5,232 nt of DNA, from contig DEIW01000178.1 of assembly GCA_002352705.1 (NCBI GenBank), forward strand, positions 4,743-9,974, given 5' to 3'. The notes beneath the pieces are model-generated. The model was not told the DNA's origin. It searched no databases and was given only the letters and a program-made list of their open reading frames with translations. Of this stretch, positions 1 through 5,195 are shown piece by piece. Origin of the DNA: Bacteroidales bacterium UBA2764 (GTDB lineage: Bacteria; Bacteroidota; Bacteroidia; Bacteroidales; Paludibacteraceae). The stretch's first letter is position 1. Every line of letters starts with the position of its first letter. The translations under genes and the position numbers were made by a program.

Positions 1-17
1 TTCATATCGTATGTCAT
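1..17 (-). CDS. 5' end of a gene translationally coupled to the ECF sigma factor (partial)
   Basis: Only the first five codons are visible, reading M-T-Y-D-M on the minus strand before the window ends. The start ATG (17-15) overlaps the sigma factor TGA stop (16-14) as ATGA, the usual mark of translational coupling. In Bacteroidales, ECF sigma genes are often followed by a small uncharacterised protein or an anti-sigma factor, so a sigma regulator or operon partner is the likeliest identity. That rests on position alone; the product cannot be recognised from five residues. Confidence 0.55.
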
Positions 18-499
18 AGTTTTGCAGTCAGTTCTTTTAATGTTTTTCTTGCTCTCGATAGCAAGGTGTAAATGTTTTCGCGACTGAAATGAGTCAGTTC
101 TTGTATCTGTTCGATTTCCAGTCCGTCAATGGTGCGTAACCGAATTATGATTTGTTGGTCGCTCGGCAGTTTGTCAATCAGTTGTATTACTGCGTTGAGG
201 TCACTTGCCGCTTCAATCTGATTTTCGGTGTTGTGGTCTAAAAGCGTCTCAAGGGTTTCGTCATCTGCTTGTGCACTTCTGGACTTGAGACGGTCAAGGC
301 AGTTGTTTCGCACCATCGTTAAAACAAACGGAAGTGGTGGTTTGTCGGGTTCTATCGTGTCCCGTTTGATCCATAACTCGGAGTACACATCTTGCACGCA
401 GTCTCGCGCCTCGTCACGGTTACGGAGCAAGTTGTATGCAAGTGCATACATCTTTCCGCTGAACGGCAAATATATTTGCGTGAACTGCTCGTGCGTCAT
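14..499 (-). CDS. ECF-type RNA polymerase sigma factor (sigma-70 family)
   Basis: This 161-residue protein is a group 4 (ECF) sigma factor, which directs RNA polymerase core to a specific promoter set, usually under an anti-sigma factor. Region 2 spans about residues 10-74: YALAYNLLRNRDEARDCVQD followed by VYSELW matches regions 2.1-2.2, and FVLTMVRNNCLDRLKS matches 2.3-2.4. An acidic linker (about 77-102) leads to region 4 (about 105-158), where LPSDQQIIIRLRTIDGLEIE and then FSRENIYTLLSRARKTLKEL form the helix-turn-helix that reads the -35 element. The length is normal for the family and there is no extra C-terminal domain. The ATG at 499 puts region 2 at the expected distance from the N-terminus; no strong Shine-Dalgarno precedes it, as is common in Bacteroidetes. 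Transcription probably starts near 672 from the promoter at 679-709, giving a leader of about 170 bases. The stop overlaps the next start as ATGA. Its target genes cannot be inferred. Confidence 0.95.
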   Translation of the reverse strand: MTHEQFTQIYLPFSGKMYALAYNLLRNRDEARDCVQDVYSELWIKRDTIEPDKPPLPFVLTMVRNNCLDRLKSRSAQADDETLETLLDHNTENQIEAASDLNAVIQLIDKLPSDQQIIIRLRTIDGLEIEQIQELTHFSRENIYTLLSRARKTLKELTAKL

Positions 500-611
500 A
501 GAAACTTAGGACTACTTGTGCGCCTTGTACGTTTTTTATTGATTTTAGTTTTGTTATTGTATTATTTTGCCCTCAAATCATGTGCCATTTGCCACCATTT
601 GTAGAGCCTCT

Positions 612-659
612 CTATATGTAATACGATTTTCCCGCCCAAATCTTACAACCGCACTTCAT
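612..659 (-). other. Possible 15-codon upstream ORF in the sigma leader
   Basis: On the sigma mRNA the first ATG (659) lies only about a dozen bases after the predicted transcription start. It opens a 15-residue frame, MKCGCKIWAGKSYYI, ending in TAG at 612-614, well upstream of the sigma ATG. A short leader peptide could affect sigma translation or mRNA stability. The frame is short enough to arise by chance and has no good ribosome binding site, so this is weakly supported. Confidence 0.2.
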
Positions 660-678
660 TTTTTTCCGAAAAACTGCA

Positions 679-709
679 CAAAGGTACAAAATTTTTGAAA
701 GATATGCAA
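679..709 (-). promoter_or_regulatory. Bacteroidetes-type promoter for the ECF sigma gene
   Basis: Read on the minus strand, TTG (709-707) is followed after exactly 20 bases by TACCTTTG (686-679), a perfect match to the Bacteroidetes -7 consensus TAnnTTTG with a -33 TTG at normal spacing. Transcription would start near 672 and run left into the sigma gene. The -33 element continues as TTGCATAT, which recurs in mirror orientation at the rightward promoter. The 23-bp repeats begin about 25 bases upstream of this -33 element, where an activator or repressor could act. Confidence 0.7.
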
Positions 710-734
710 GTCTCCCGTCTAATTTATACTATTT

Positions 735-849
735 CTGCCAAATTCCCAAACAGACCCCCGCCATCTTCCCAAACAAAGATGTGCCAAACTGCCGAACATA
801 ATTGCGCCAAATTACCGAGCGAATTTGCGCCAAATTACCGATTAAAATT
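735..849. repeat. Five-unit 23-bp tandem repeat array
   Basis: Five head-to-tail units of exactly 23 bases start at 735, 758, 781, 804 and 827. The columns invariant in all five are GCCA (unit positions 3-6), T at 10, CC at 12-13, A at 15 and A at 20. The two right-hand units are the most alike: TTGCGCCAAATTACCGA occurs identically at 802-818 and 825-841. Units become more diverged to the left, with CTGCCAAATTCCCAA in the first. The period does not continue into 712-734 or 850-872. The array sits between two outward-facing promoters. It could be a set of regulator binding sites at near two-turn spacing, or the minisatellite core of a MITE-like element. From memory, Porphyromonas gingivalis carries MITEs with embedded 23-bp tandem repeats, but I cannot confirm any sequence relation. 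Confidence 0.85.
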
Positions 850-870
850 ATAAAAAAATCGCTCTTACTA

Positions 871-901
871 TTGCATATATCAAGAAAAAGCAGTATCTTT
901 G
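871..901 (+). promoter_or_regulatory. Orphan rightward Bacteroidetes-type promoter
   Basis: TTG (871-873), 20 bases, then TATCTTTG (894-901) matches the TTG/TAnnTTTG consensus as well as the sigma promoter does, on the opposite strand. Transcription would start near 908 and run right. No plus-strand gene follows: the nearest ATGs, at 957 and 966, reach stop codons within five codons, and the next gene is on the minus strand, ending at 1008. The product would be a small RNA or an antisense transcript of the GNAT-AlkD 3' end, unless this is a promoter relic. Confidence 0.6.
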
Positions 902-1007
902 CAGCAAATTTTGAGACCAAAAATCTCGTCAAATTCTCGTCAACAAGTGCCAAAAATGGCCTGAAATGATAATAAACTGAATTTACAAACCGTTCTTAAT
1001 CAACGAG

Positions 1008-2210
1008 TTACAAATTAGACTCTAATTTCAGAGTCTTTAGCAAAACCTTTTGTTCGTCCGTAATACGATAACTCTCAATAGCTTTTTGAATTGACTTATT
1101 GTGCGTCCAGGGATGCAAGCGATGTTGCTCTATATAAGGCAGCGTGGCATCCCATTGTTTGGCAAGAGCCGTAGCAAAGAACCATGCCTGCATCATGCGG
1201 ATGTAGTACTCGTCGGACTTGATCGATGCCACCCATTCCAAGTGCTCCGGTCGGAAAGCCTCGTCCAAAAAGTAGCGCATTAGCGTCCCGATGCCAAAGC
1301 GTTTCGTATAGGTGTGCTTGCTCCTCATCCACTTGCGAATGAGCGGTAACAGCTCTGTTGTATTCTTCTTAAAGCAACAAGGTGATAGTTGGTCGCAAGT
1401 AGCCCAATTATCCACATACGGCAGGAACTGCTCCAGATTAGCGATACAAGTGTTGAAGTCCTTCTCTTCCGACAAGATGAACGCGTGCAGTTGGTTCTCG
1501 TCAAAATAGCGATGTGGCAAACTTTGCAAGAACTCTTGCGCAACAGGAGTCTTGCAGATTTGCTTCGCCATTTTGCGCAAGTCCGGCGTCCGTACACCAA
1601 TCACCGTCTCGCGTTTGACAGTCGGCAGTAACTTGCTTTGGAAGTCAGCATACGCCTTGTCTTGCAAAGCAAAGAGTTTAGTCTCGATATACGCAGATCC
1701 ATCCAGCCGCATGATCTTCACAAGACGGTCGTCGCCAAGGTAAAGATGGCTGCACAGATTGAATGCGCCTGTATCGCGGAAGCCGCATTTGTGCATCACA
1801 CGTTCGGAGGCTGGATTATCTACAAAGCAGTCACACCATAGCACCTCGAAATGCTGCTCTTGGAAACAGTAGTCAATCATCAGCCGCAACGACTCCGAAC
1901 ATATACCTTGGTTCCAATAAGGTTTGGCGACCCAATAACCGACCTCTGCATCATGTTCACCGATAGTTATGTTGCTTTCTCCATACAGATAATAGCCCAT
2001 ACAACCAATGGCTTCGCCGGTCTGCTTGAGTTCAATCGCCCATGTATGATCATTGTGAAAGATTGTCCGGATTATCTCCAGACTTTCTTCCACGCTCTTG
2101 TGCGGAGGCCATCCGGCACGAGGTCCCACATTCGGATCAGAAGCATATTTGAATAACGCTTCTGCATCACTCTCCCGCCATGGGCGCAATATGATTCTAT
2201 CGGTTTCCAT
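1008..2210 (-). CDS. GNAT acetyltransferase fused to an AlkD-like DNA alkylation repair domain
   Basis: This 400-residue protein joins two families. Residues 1-170 are a RimJ/RimL-type GNAT N-acetyltransferase: METDRIILRPW at the start, the acetyl-CoA loop YWNQGICSES (98-107), and NPASERVMHKCGF (132-144), the usual last helix and strand. Its acetyl acceptor is unknown. Residues about 174-395 match the DNA alkylation repair (AlkD/AlkC-like) HEAT-repeat family, opening with LFALQDKAYADFQSKLLPTV and containing VDNWATCDQLSP, where W269 and D273 look like the AlkD catalytic Trp/Asp pair, and YTKRFGIGTLMRYF (301-314). Such proteins excise alkylated bases such as 3- and 7-alkylpurines. The frame is open across a linker of only a few residues. 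The ATG at 2210 is chosen over one at 2288 because METDRIILRPW is the normal GNAT start and the upstream gene ends at 2213, leaving TAA-gc-ATG. An internal ATG at 1712 (M167) could yield the repair domain alone. Confidence 0.9.
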   Translation of the reverse strand: METDRIILRPWRESDAEALFKYASDPNVGPRAGWPPHKSVEESLEIIRTIFHNDHTWAIELKQTGEAIGCMGYYLYGESNITIGEHDAEVGYWVAKPYWNQGICSESLRLMIDYCFQEQHFEVLWCDCFVDNPASERVMHKCGFRDTGAFNLCSHLYLGDDRLVKIMRLDGSAYIETKLFALQDKAYADFQSKLLPTVKRETVIGVRTPDLRKMAKQICKTPVAQEFLQSLPHRYFDENQLHAFILSEEKDFNTCIANLEQFLPYVDNWATCDQLSPCCFKKNTTELLPLIRKWMRSKHTYTKRFGIGTLMRYFLDEAFRPEHLEWVASIKSDEYYIRMMQAWFFATALAKQWDATLPYIEQHRLHPWTHNKSIQKAIESYRITDEQKVLLKTLKLESNL

Positions 2211-2212
2211 GC

Positions 2213-2740
2213 TTATATTCTCGTCATGTGGTAGCCCATGCGCTTGAGTTGAATAGCCGCGCCGAAGAGGTACAACTGATGCAAGCATGCGACGTAGGCA
2301 AGGAATGCCTCTTTTGTGCCTGGTTCGATGTCCTGATGCATCAACGTGTTATGCACCCGTGAAGCACATTCGCTGACGAGTTCTTCGGTCGCGTCAAATT
2401 CCTTACCTTTGAGTTTGAGCACGTCTCGGCGGATATACTCGTCCATCGCGTCATAGCCGCGTTTGTCACGCAGATAGACATACAGGTCGTCTTTCGCAGA
2501 ATAGTACTGCCAATCGTCATCCCACTTCTTCGCCAACGCCATGCCGATAAACATCATCCACCCGAGCGATGCAAGGGGATAGTTTTGAAACTCACGCACT
2601 CCGTCAGGGATATACGCATTAGCAATCGTCTCCCATTTACCCTCCACATCCGCGCATTCCGGCAGACGCTCGTCTATTTCGTTCACACTCAGCAAATACT
2701 GATGCAAGTCGTTATGTATCTGTTCTTCAAATTTATCCAT
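2213..2740 (-). CDS. Uncharacterised 175-residue helical protein
   Basis: I do not recognise a named family, though the protein resembles hypothetical proteins I associate with Bacteroidales. It is acidic at the N-terminus, probably mostly alpha-helical, and has no signal peptide, so it is likely cytoplasmic. Distinctive stretches are YPLASLGWMMFIGMALAKKW (54-73) followed by DDDW, GYDAMDEYI (95-103), and a C-terminal block from IEPGTKEAF (138-146) through LYLFGAAIQLKRMGYHM (156-172). The 54-73 stretch is hydrophobic, but its charged flanks and interior tryptophans suggest a buried helix more than a membrane span. The gene ends two bases before the GNAT-AlkD start, so the two are almost certainly co-translated and may work together. 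Its start (ATG at 2740) follows AAGGA at a rather long distance and a 49-base gap after the YbaK gene. Confidence 0.85.
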   Translation of the reverse strand: MDKFEEQIHNDLHQYLLSVNEIDERLPECADVEGKWETIANAYIPDGVREFQNYPLASLGWMMFIGMALAKKWDDDWQYYSAKDDLYVYLRDKRGYDAMDEYIRRDVLKLKGKEFDATEELVSECASRVHNTLMHQDIEPGTKEAFLAYVACLHQLYLFGAAIQLKRMGYHMTRI

Positions 2741-2789
2741 TTATGTCTTTAGTTATCCTTAAGTCGCACGTCGGATGGTACGATGCATA

Positions 2790-3269
2790 CTATATCAAAT
2801 CGCTTACTTCTAATGGTACATATTCTATCAGGTCTTGCGGCGTGAGGCGGAGCTGCATACCACGCTGACCCGCAGAGACATATATCTTCTTATGCAGCAG
2901 ACACGTCTCGTCGATGTACGACGGAAACGGTCTTTTCATCCCTATAGGACAACAGCCGCCACGGATGTAGCCGGTAAGCGGTAGCAGTTCCTTCTGCGGA
3001 ATGGGTTTGCACGACTTATTGCCGCTGGCACGAGCCGCTTTCTTCAAGTCCACCTCACATGCTCCGGGCACTACACATACAAAATGCTTGGTCTTGTCGC
3101 CTTCTAGCACAATAGTCTTGAAGACGGCATCCACATCTTCGCCTAACTGTTCCGCCACATGCGTAGCACTCAAGTCGGACTCATCCACCTCGTACTCAAT
3201 CAACTCATATGCGATCCCAGCGGCATCCAGCAGCCGACATACATTCGTTTTCTGCATCTTTTGAGCCAT
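2790..3269 (-). CDS. ybaK: YbaK/EbsC-family Cys-tRNA(Pro) deacylase
   Basis: This 159-residue protein has the normal length and motifs of the YbaK branch of the tRNA-editing family. YbaK hydrolyses Cys-tRNA(Pro), the product of cysteine mischarging by prolyl-tRNA synthetase, in the cytoplasm. The invariant lysine is in VFKTIV (K51). The glycine-rich loop TGYIRGGCCPIGMK (99-112) fits the family's G-x-x-x-P-I-G signature, and SAGQRGMQLRLTPQDLI (132-148) is the typical last strand and helix. The substrate is inferred from the family. The ATG at 3269 shares one base with the TAA stop of the carbonic anhydrase gene (TAATG), so translation is probably coupled. An alternative start is the Met four codons later (M5). 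A 49-base gap follows before the next gene. Confidence 0.93.
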   Translation of the reverse strand: MAQKMQKTNVCRLLDAAGIAYELIEYEVDESDLSATHVAEQLGEDVDAVFKTIVLEGDKTKHFVCVVPGACEVDLKKAARASGNKSCKPIPQKELLPLTGYIRGGCCPIGMKRPFPSYIDETCLLHKKIYVSAGQRGMQLRLTPQDLIEYVPLEVSDLI

Positions 3270-3811
3270 TATCTGATTTCCTCCAATGCACCGGTAACGG
3301 AGTCGATAATGAAGCCGCGGACGGTGATGTCCTTCGGAATGAGCGGATGATTTTGGATGGTCTTGACCGTCTTGCGGACGGATGTCTCGGTGTCGCGGAA
3401 GCCTTCGAGCCAGTGGTTGAGGTCAATGCCGCACTCACGAATCACATCAAGTGTCTCATCTTTGATGCCGCGCGCTTTCATAACGTGGTGGAAATGACTG
3501 TAACTCATGTGACACGCTCCACATTGGCTGTGTGCCACTACCATAATCTCCTCTACGCCCAGTTCGTAAATCGCTACTATCAGACTGCGCATCGCCGAGT
3601 CAAATGGCGAGAGAATCAGTCCGCCGGCATTCTTAATAATCTTCGCATCGCCGTTCTTGAGTCCGAGAGCAGCCGGAAGCAACTCCGTAAGACGCGTGTC
3701 CATGCAGGTCAGAACCGCCAGTTTCTTGTCGGGGTACTTGTCGGTAATGAACGGCTCGTAGCCTTTCCGCTCTACAAATGAGCGGTTGTAATCAATAATC
3801 TGGTTAATCAT
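3269..3811 (-). CDS. Beta-class carbonic anhydrase
   Basis: This 180-residue protein is a zinc-dependent beta-carbonic anhydrase that interconverts CO2 and bicarbonate. The zinc ligands are visible as C36 in CMDTRL (36-41), with the catalytic Asp/Arg pair D38 and R40, and H94 and C97 in AHSQCGAC (93-100). NAGG at 61-64 is also conserved. The short length and the CMDTRL form fit the small bacterial subclass resembling mycobacterial Rv1284. No signal peptide is seen, so the enzyme is cytoplasmic, supplying bicarbonate for carboxylation reactions or helping with CO2 and pH balance. The ATG at 3811 fits the family N-terminus (MINQIIDYNRSFVE). It overlaps the stop of a tiny upstream frame (ATGA) and lies 10 bases after the stop of the TonB-like remnant. 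The YbaK gene follows with a one-base overlap. Confidence 0.95.
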   Translation of the reverse strand: MINQIIDYNRSFVERKGYEPFITDKYPDKKLAVLTCMDTRLTELLPAALGLKNGDAKIIKNAGGLILSPFDSAMRSLIVAIYELGVEEIMVVAHSQCGACHMSYSHFHHVMKARGIKDETLDVIRECGIDLNHWLEGFRDTETSVRKTVKTIQNHPLIPKDITVRGFIIDSVTGALEEIR

Positions 3812-3834
3812 ATCAGTTCTTTTAACTTATCCAT
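3808..3834 (-). other. Eight-codon mini-ORF overlapping the carbonic anhydrase start
   Basis: On the minus strand an ATG at 3834 opens the frame MDKLKELI, whose TGA stop (3810-3808) overlaps the carbonic anhydrase ATG (3811-3809) as ATGA. This could act as a leader that delivers ribosomes to the next start, which lacks a good Shine-Dalgarno. It is short and may be chance. Confidence 0.2.
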
Positions 3835-3908
3835 TTTATTTTAAAAGTTATATCAAATCTAATCCGGCTGCTGACCGTCATGGGCTTGCCATGCGCAGGC
3901 GGTAATTT
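3822..3908 (-). pseudogene. Possible 3' remnant of a TonB-like C-terminal domain
   Basis: A minus-strand frame open from 3923 to a TAA at 3822-3824 has no usable upstream start, because a TAA at 3924-3926 closes it. From 3908 it reads KLPPAHGKPM, then TVSSR, then IRFDITFKIKW and a stop two codons later. A proline-rich turn, Gly-Lys-Pro, a charged strand and a final strand with Phe at alternating positions, ending almost at the stop, resemble the last two strands of TonB-family C-terminal domains (energy transducers to outer-membrane receptors). The remnant also explains a GC-rich patch inside an otherwise A/T-rich spacer. Only about 28 codons remain, so a large deletion is implied. Identification is by eye and tentative. 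Confidence 0.4.
3854..3861 (-). promoter_or_regulatory. Weak candidate -7 box upstream of carbonic anhydrase
   Basis: TAGATTTG on the minus strand matches the Bacteroidetes -7 consensus TAnnTTTG and would place the transcription start about 36 bases before the carbonic anhydrase ATG. No TTG lies 19-21 bases upstream, and the box falls inside the TonB-like frame (codons Ile-Arg-Phe-Asp), so the match may simply be old coding sequence. Without it, carbonic anhydrase would be read from an upstream promoter. Confidence 0.25.
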
Positions 3909-3916
3909 GCATACAC

Positions 3917-3929
3917 TATTAAGTTAATA
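3917..3929. repeat. Short perfect palindrome downstream of the symporter gene
   Basis: TATTAAGTTAATA is a perfect inverted repeat with 6-base arms and one central base, 9 bases after the symporter stop. The flanks carry a direct repeat, ACACTAT, at 3913-3919 and 3936-3942. It could be an operator or a weak RNA hairpin, but such A/T-rich palindromes arise easily by chance, and there is no following T-run on the minus strand to make it a terminator. Confidence 0.25.
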
Positions 3930-3938
3930 CATATAACA

Positions 3939-4868
3939 CTATATTTTGTTATTCCGCGAATATATGCGTGCAATGATGGCGCCGCTGATATTATGCCAGA
4001 CGCTGAATACTGCGCCCGGAATGGTGGCTAATGGAAAAGCGGCAAAATGCATCACAGCCAGCGAGGTCGCCAAACCGGAGTTCTGCATACCGACTTCTAT
4101 ACTGAGTGCCACACTCTTGGGCCGTTGCAGACGCAACAGGCGTCCGACCAGATAGCCTATGCCGAGTCCGAGCAGGTTGTGGAGCATCACTACGAGCACC
4201 ACAAGAAAACCTGCACTCAAAAGCCGGTCGGCATTGTGTGACACAACAATGCCTACGGTAAGTGCTACGGCGAGTGACGAGAACGCCGGCAGGTAAGGCG
4301 TAACGCGTTGTGTGATTTTAGGGACGAAGCGTTGGCATAACAGCCCGCAGACGATGGGAAGAATAACTATATATACGATACTCAATAGCATTCCTGATGC
4401 ATGCACATCGACCATCGTGCCTGCCAATAGCCAGACGAGGAGCGGCGTCAATAGCGGTGCCAGCAAGGTAGATGCAGCAGTCATGCCCACAGAAAGAGCA
4501 AGGTCGCCTTTCGCCAGATAGGTGATCACATTCGATGCGGTTCCTCCGGGACAGCAGCCTACGAGGATCACACCTATCGCCAGTTCTTGCGGAAGAGAGA
4601 AGACCCGTGTCAGTCCCCATGCCAGAAACGGCATGACGGTAAACTGCGTGAGACAACCGATGAGGATATCTTTCGGACGGCTCAGTACAATTCGCAAGTC
4701 CTGCGCCGTGAGTGTCAATCCCATACCGAACATGATGATACCTAACATTGGATTGATGACCCATGTGCCTATCCACGCGAGTGAAGAAGGCACAATGAGA
4801 CTTATTGCTGCTACCAACAGCACTATCGCCCCCATCCATTTGGCTATAAAATCACATATTCGTTTCAT
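3939..4868 (-). CDS. Bile acid:sodium symporter (BASS) family transporter
   Basis: This 309-residue inner-membrane protein of about ten hydrophobic segments belongs to the BASS/SBF family of sodium-coupled organic anion transporters. Family signatures are CCPGGTASN (105-113) and EVGMQNSG (258-265). Compared from memory with the Neisseria meningitidis ASBT structure, every sodium ligand is present at a constant offset of two: Q75, S112, N113, S126, T130, E258, V259, M261 and Q262. Sodium coupling is therefore well supported. The substrate is not: bacterial members carry bile acids, pantoate, pyruvate and other anions. The ATG at 4868 is chosen because the five codons before it run back only to a TTG at 4883, and AAGAGA just upstream is a plausible weak ribosome binding site. 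The 53-base gap from the upstream small gene suggests co-transcription. Confidence 0.93.
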   Translation of the reverse strand: MKRICDFIAKWMGAIVLLVAAISLIVPSSLAWIGTWVINPMLGIIMFGMGLTLTAQDLRIVLSRPKDILIGCLTQFTVMPFLAWGLTRVFSLPQELAIGVILVGCCPGGTASNVITYLAKGDLALSVGMTAASTLLAPLLTPLLVWLLAGTMVDVHASGMLLSIVYIVILPIVCGLLCQRFVPKITQRVTPYLPAFSSLAVALTVGIVVSHNADRLLSAGFLVVLVVMLHNLLGLGIGYLVGRLLRLQRPKSVALSIEVGMQNSGLATSLAVMHFAAFPLATIPGAVFSVWHNISGAIIARIYSRNNKI

Positions 4869-4921
4869 TCTCTTACTGCGCAATCATTTATTATTTATGT
4901 AAACCGGTGTAACTCATAGTG

Positions 4922-5149
4922 TCATAGCAACTCCGTTAATGTATCTTCACGAACGATCTTCGGGGCACTCTTGCCGGCGAGAACCAGTATTTTCTTCCCG
5001 TCGCGATAGATATGCAACTGCCGTGAACGTACAACCGCCGCGAGCGTCGGGTCGTTCTCAATCTGCTCACGGATTGCGCGATACTCGCCGTCCTCCGCGA
5101 ACAACTTCCGTTGCAGATGACTGCACATATTCGTAGTGTCTATTGTCAT
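4922..5149 (-). CDS. Uncharacterised 75-residue protein
   Basis: I do not recognise this family. The sequence suggests a charged helical N-terminal half (about 11-44, HLQRKLFAEDGEYRAIREQI and onward) followed by a strand-turn-strand, LHIYRDGKKILVLAGKSAPK (45-64), and a short helix to the end. There is no signal peptide or membrane span. The frame reads like a real protein, with a well-formed amphipathic pattern and a good position as first visible gene before the symporter. Its TGA overlaps an ATG (ATGA at 4917-4914 and again at 4925-4922), but those downstream frames are only three and eight codons long. An alternative start is M8. The opposite-strand frame at 4939-5136 is judged a shadow. 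Confidence 0.65.
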   Translation of the reverse strand: MTIDTTNMCSHLQRKLFAEDGEYRAIREQIENDPTLAAVVRSRQLHIYRDGKKILVLAGKSAPKIVREDTLTELL

Positions 5150-5195
5150 TGTTCTTCGTTCTTATTTATAGATGTTTTGTGTTAATAGATTCGTG

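Larger units (their letters stand above)
500..1007. other. Long intergenic region with divergent promoters and a 23-bp repeat array
   Basis: About 508 bases separate the ECF sigma gene from the end of the GNAT-AlkD gene, and no convincing protein gene lies here. From left to right the region holds an A/T-rich leader of the sigma mRNA (500-672), a leftward promoter (679-709), five tandem 23-bp units (735-849), a rightward promoter (871-901) and about 100 bases with no recognisable gene. That last stretch contains a short direct repeat, TCTCGTCAA at 924-932 and 935-943, and a weak GCCA-AAAA-TGGC hairpin at 949-960. I found no clear intrinsic terminator for the GNAT-AlkD gene. Confidence 0.7.

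Noticed and set aside
735..849. Plasmid-type iteron origin or CRISPR array
   Set aside because: The 23-base units are contiguous with no unique spacers, which excludes CRISPR. No replication initiator gene or DnaA box cluster is present to support an origin.
729..953. 74-codon minus-strand frame spanning the 23-bp repeats
   Set aside because: The repeat period is not a multiple of three, so the translation shows no repeated peptide. The frame runs through both the array and a promoter and has no recognisable domain.
1408..1416. Perfect DnaA box (TTATCCACA)
   Set aside because: It lies inside the conserved coding motif Val-Asp-Asn-Trp of the AlkD-like domain and is a single site, so it is explained by the protein sequence.
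2211..2288. Longer start for the GNAT-AlkD gene at 2288
   Set aside because: The extra 26 residues overlap the end of the upstream gene and do not fit the GNAT N-terminus, whereas the ATG at 2210 begins the domain exactly.
2766..2786. Hairpin between the YbaK and 175-residue genes as a terminator
   Set aside because: The stem is only six pairs with a bulge and is not followed by a T-run on the minus strand.
3209..3781. 190-codon plus-strand frame opposite the carbonic anhydrase gene
   Set aside because: It is antisense to a clear carbonic anhydrase with all zinc ligands and shows no domain of its own.
3884..3900. GC-rich hairpin downstream of the symporter as a terminator
   Set aside because: The stem pairs best on the plus strand, has no T-run in either direction, and falls inside the TonB-like remnant, which explains the base composition.
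4869..4883. TTG start of the symporter at 4883
   Set aside because: It adds only five residues, TTG is a rare start, and an ATG with a plausible ribosome site follows at 4868.
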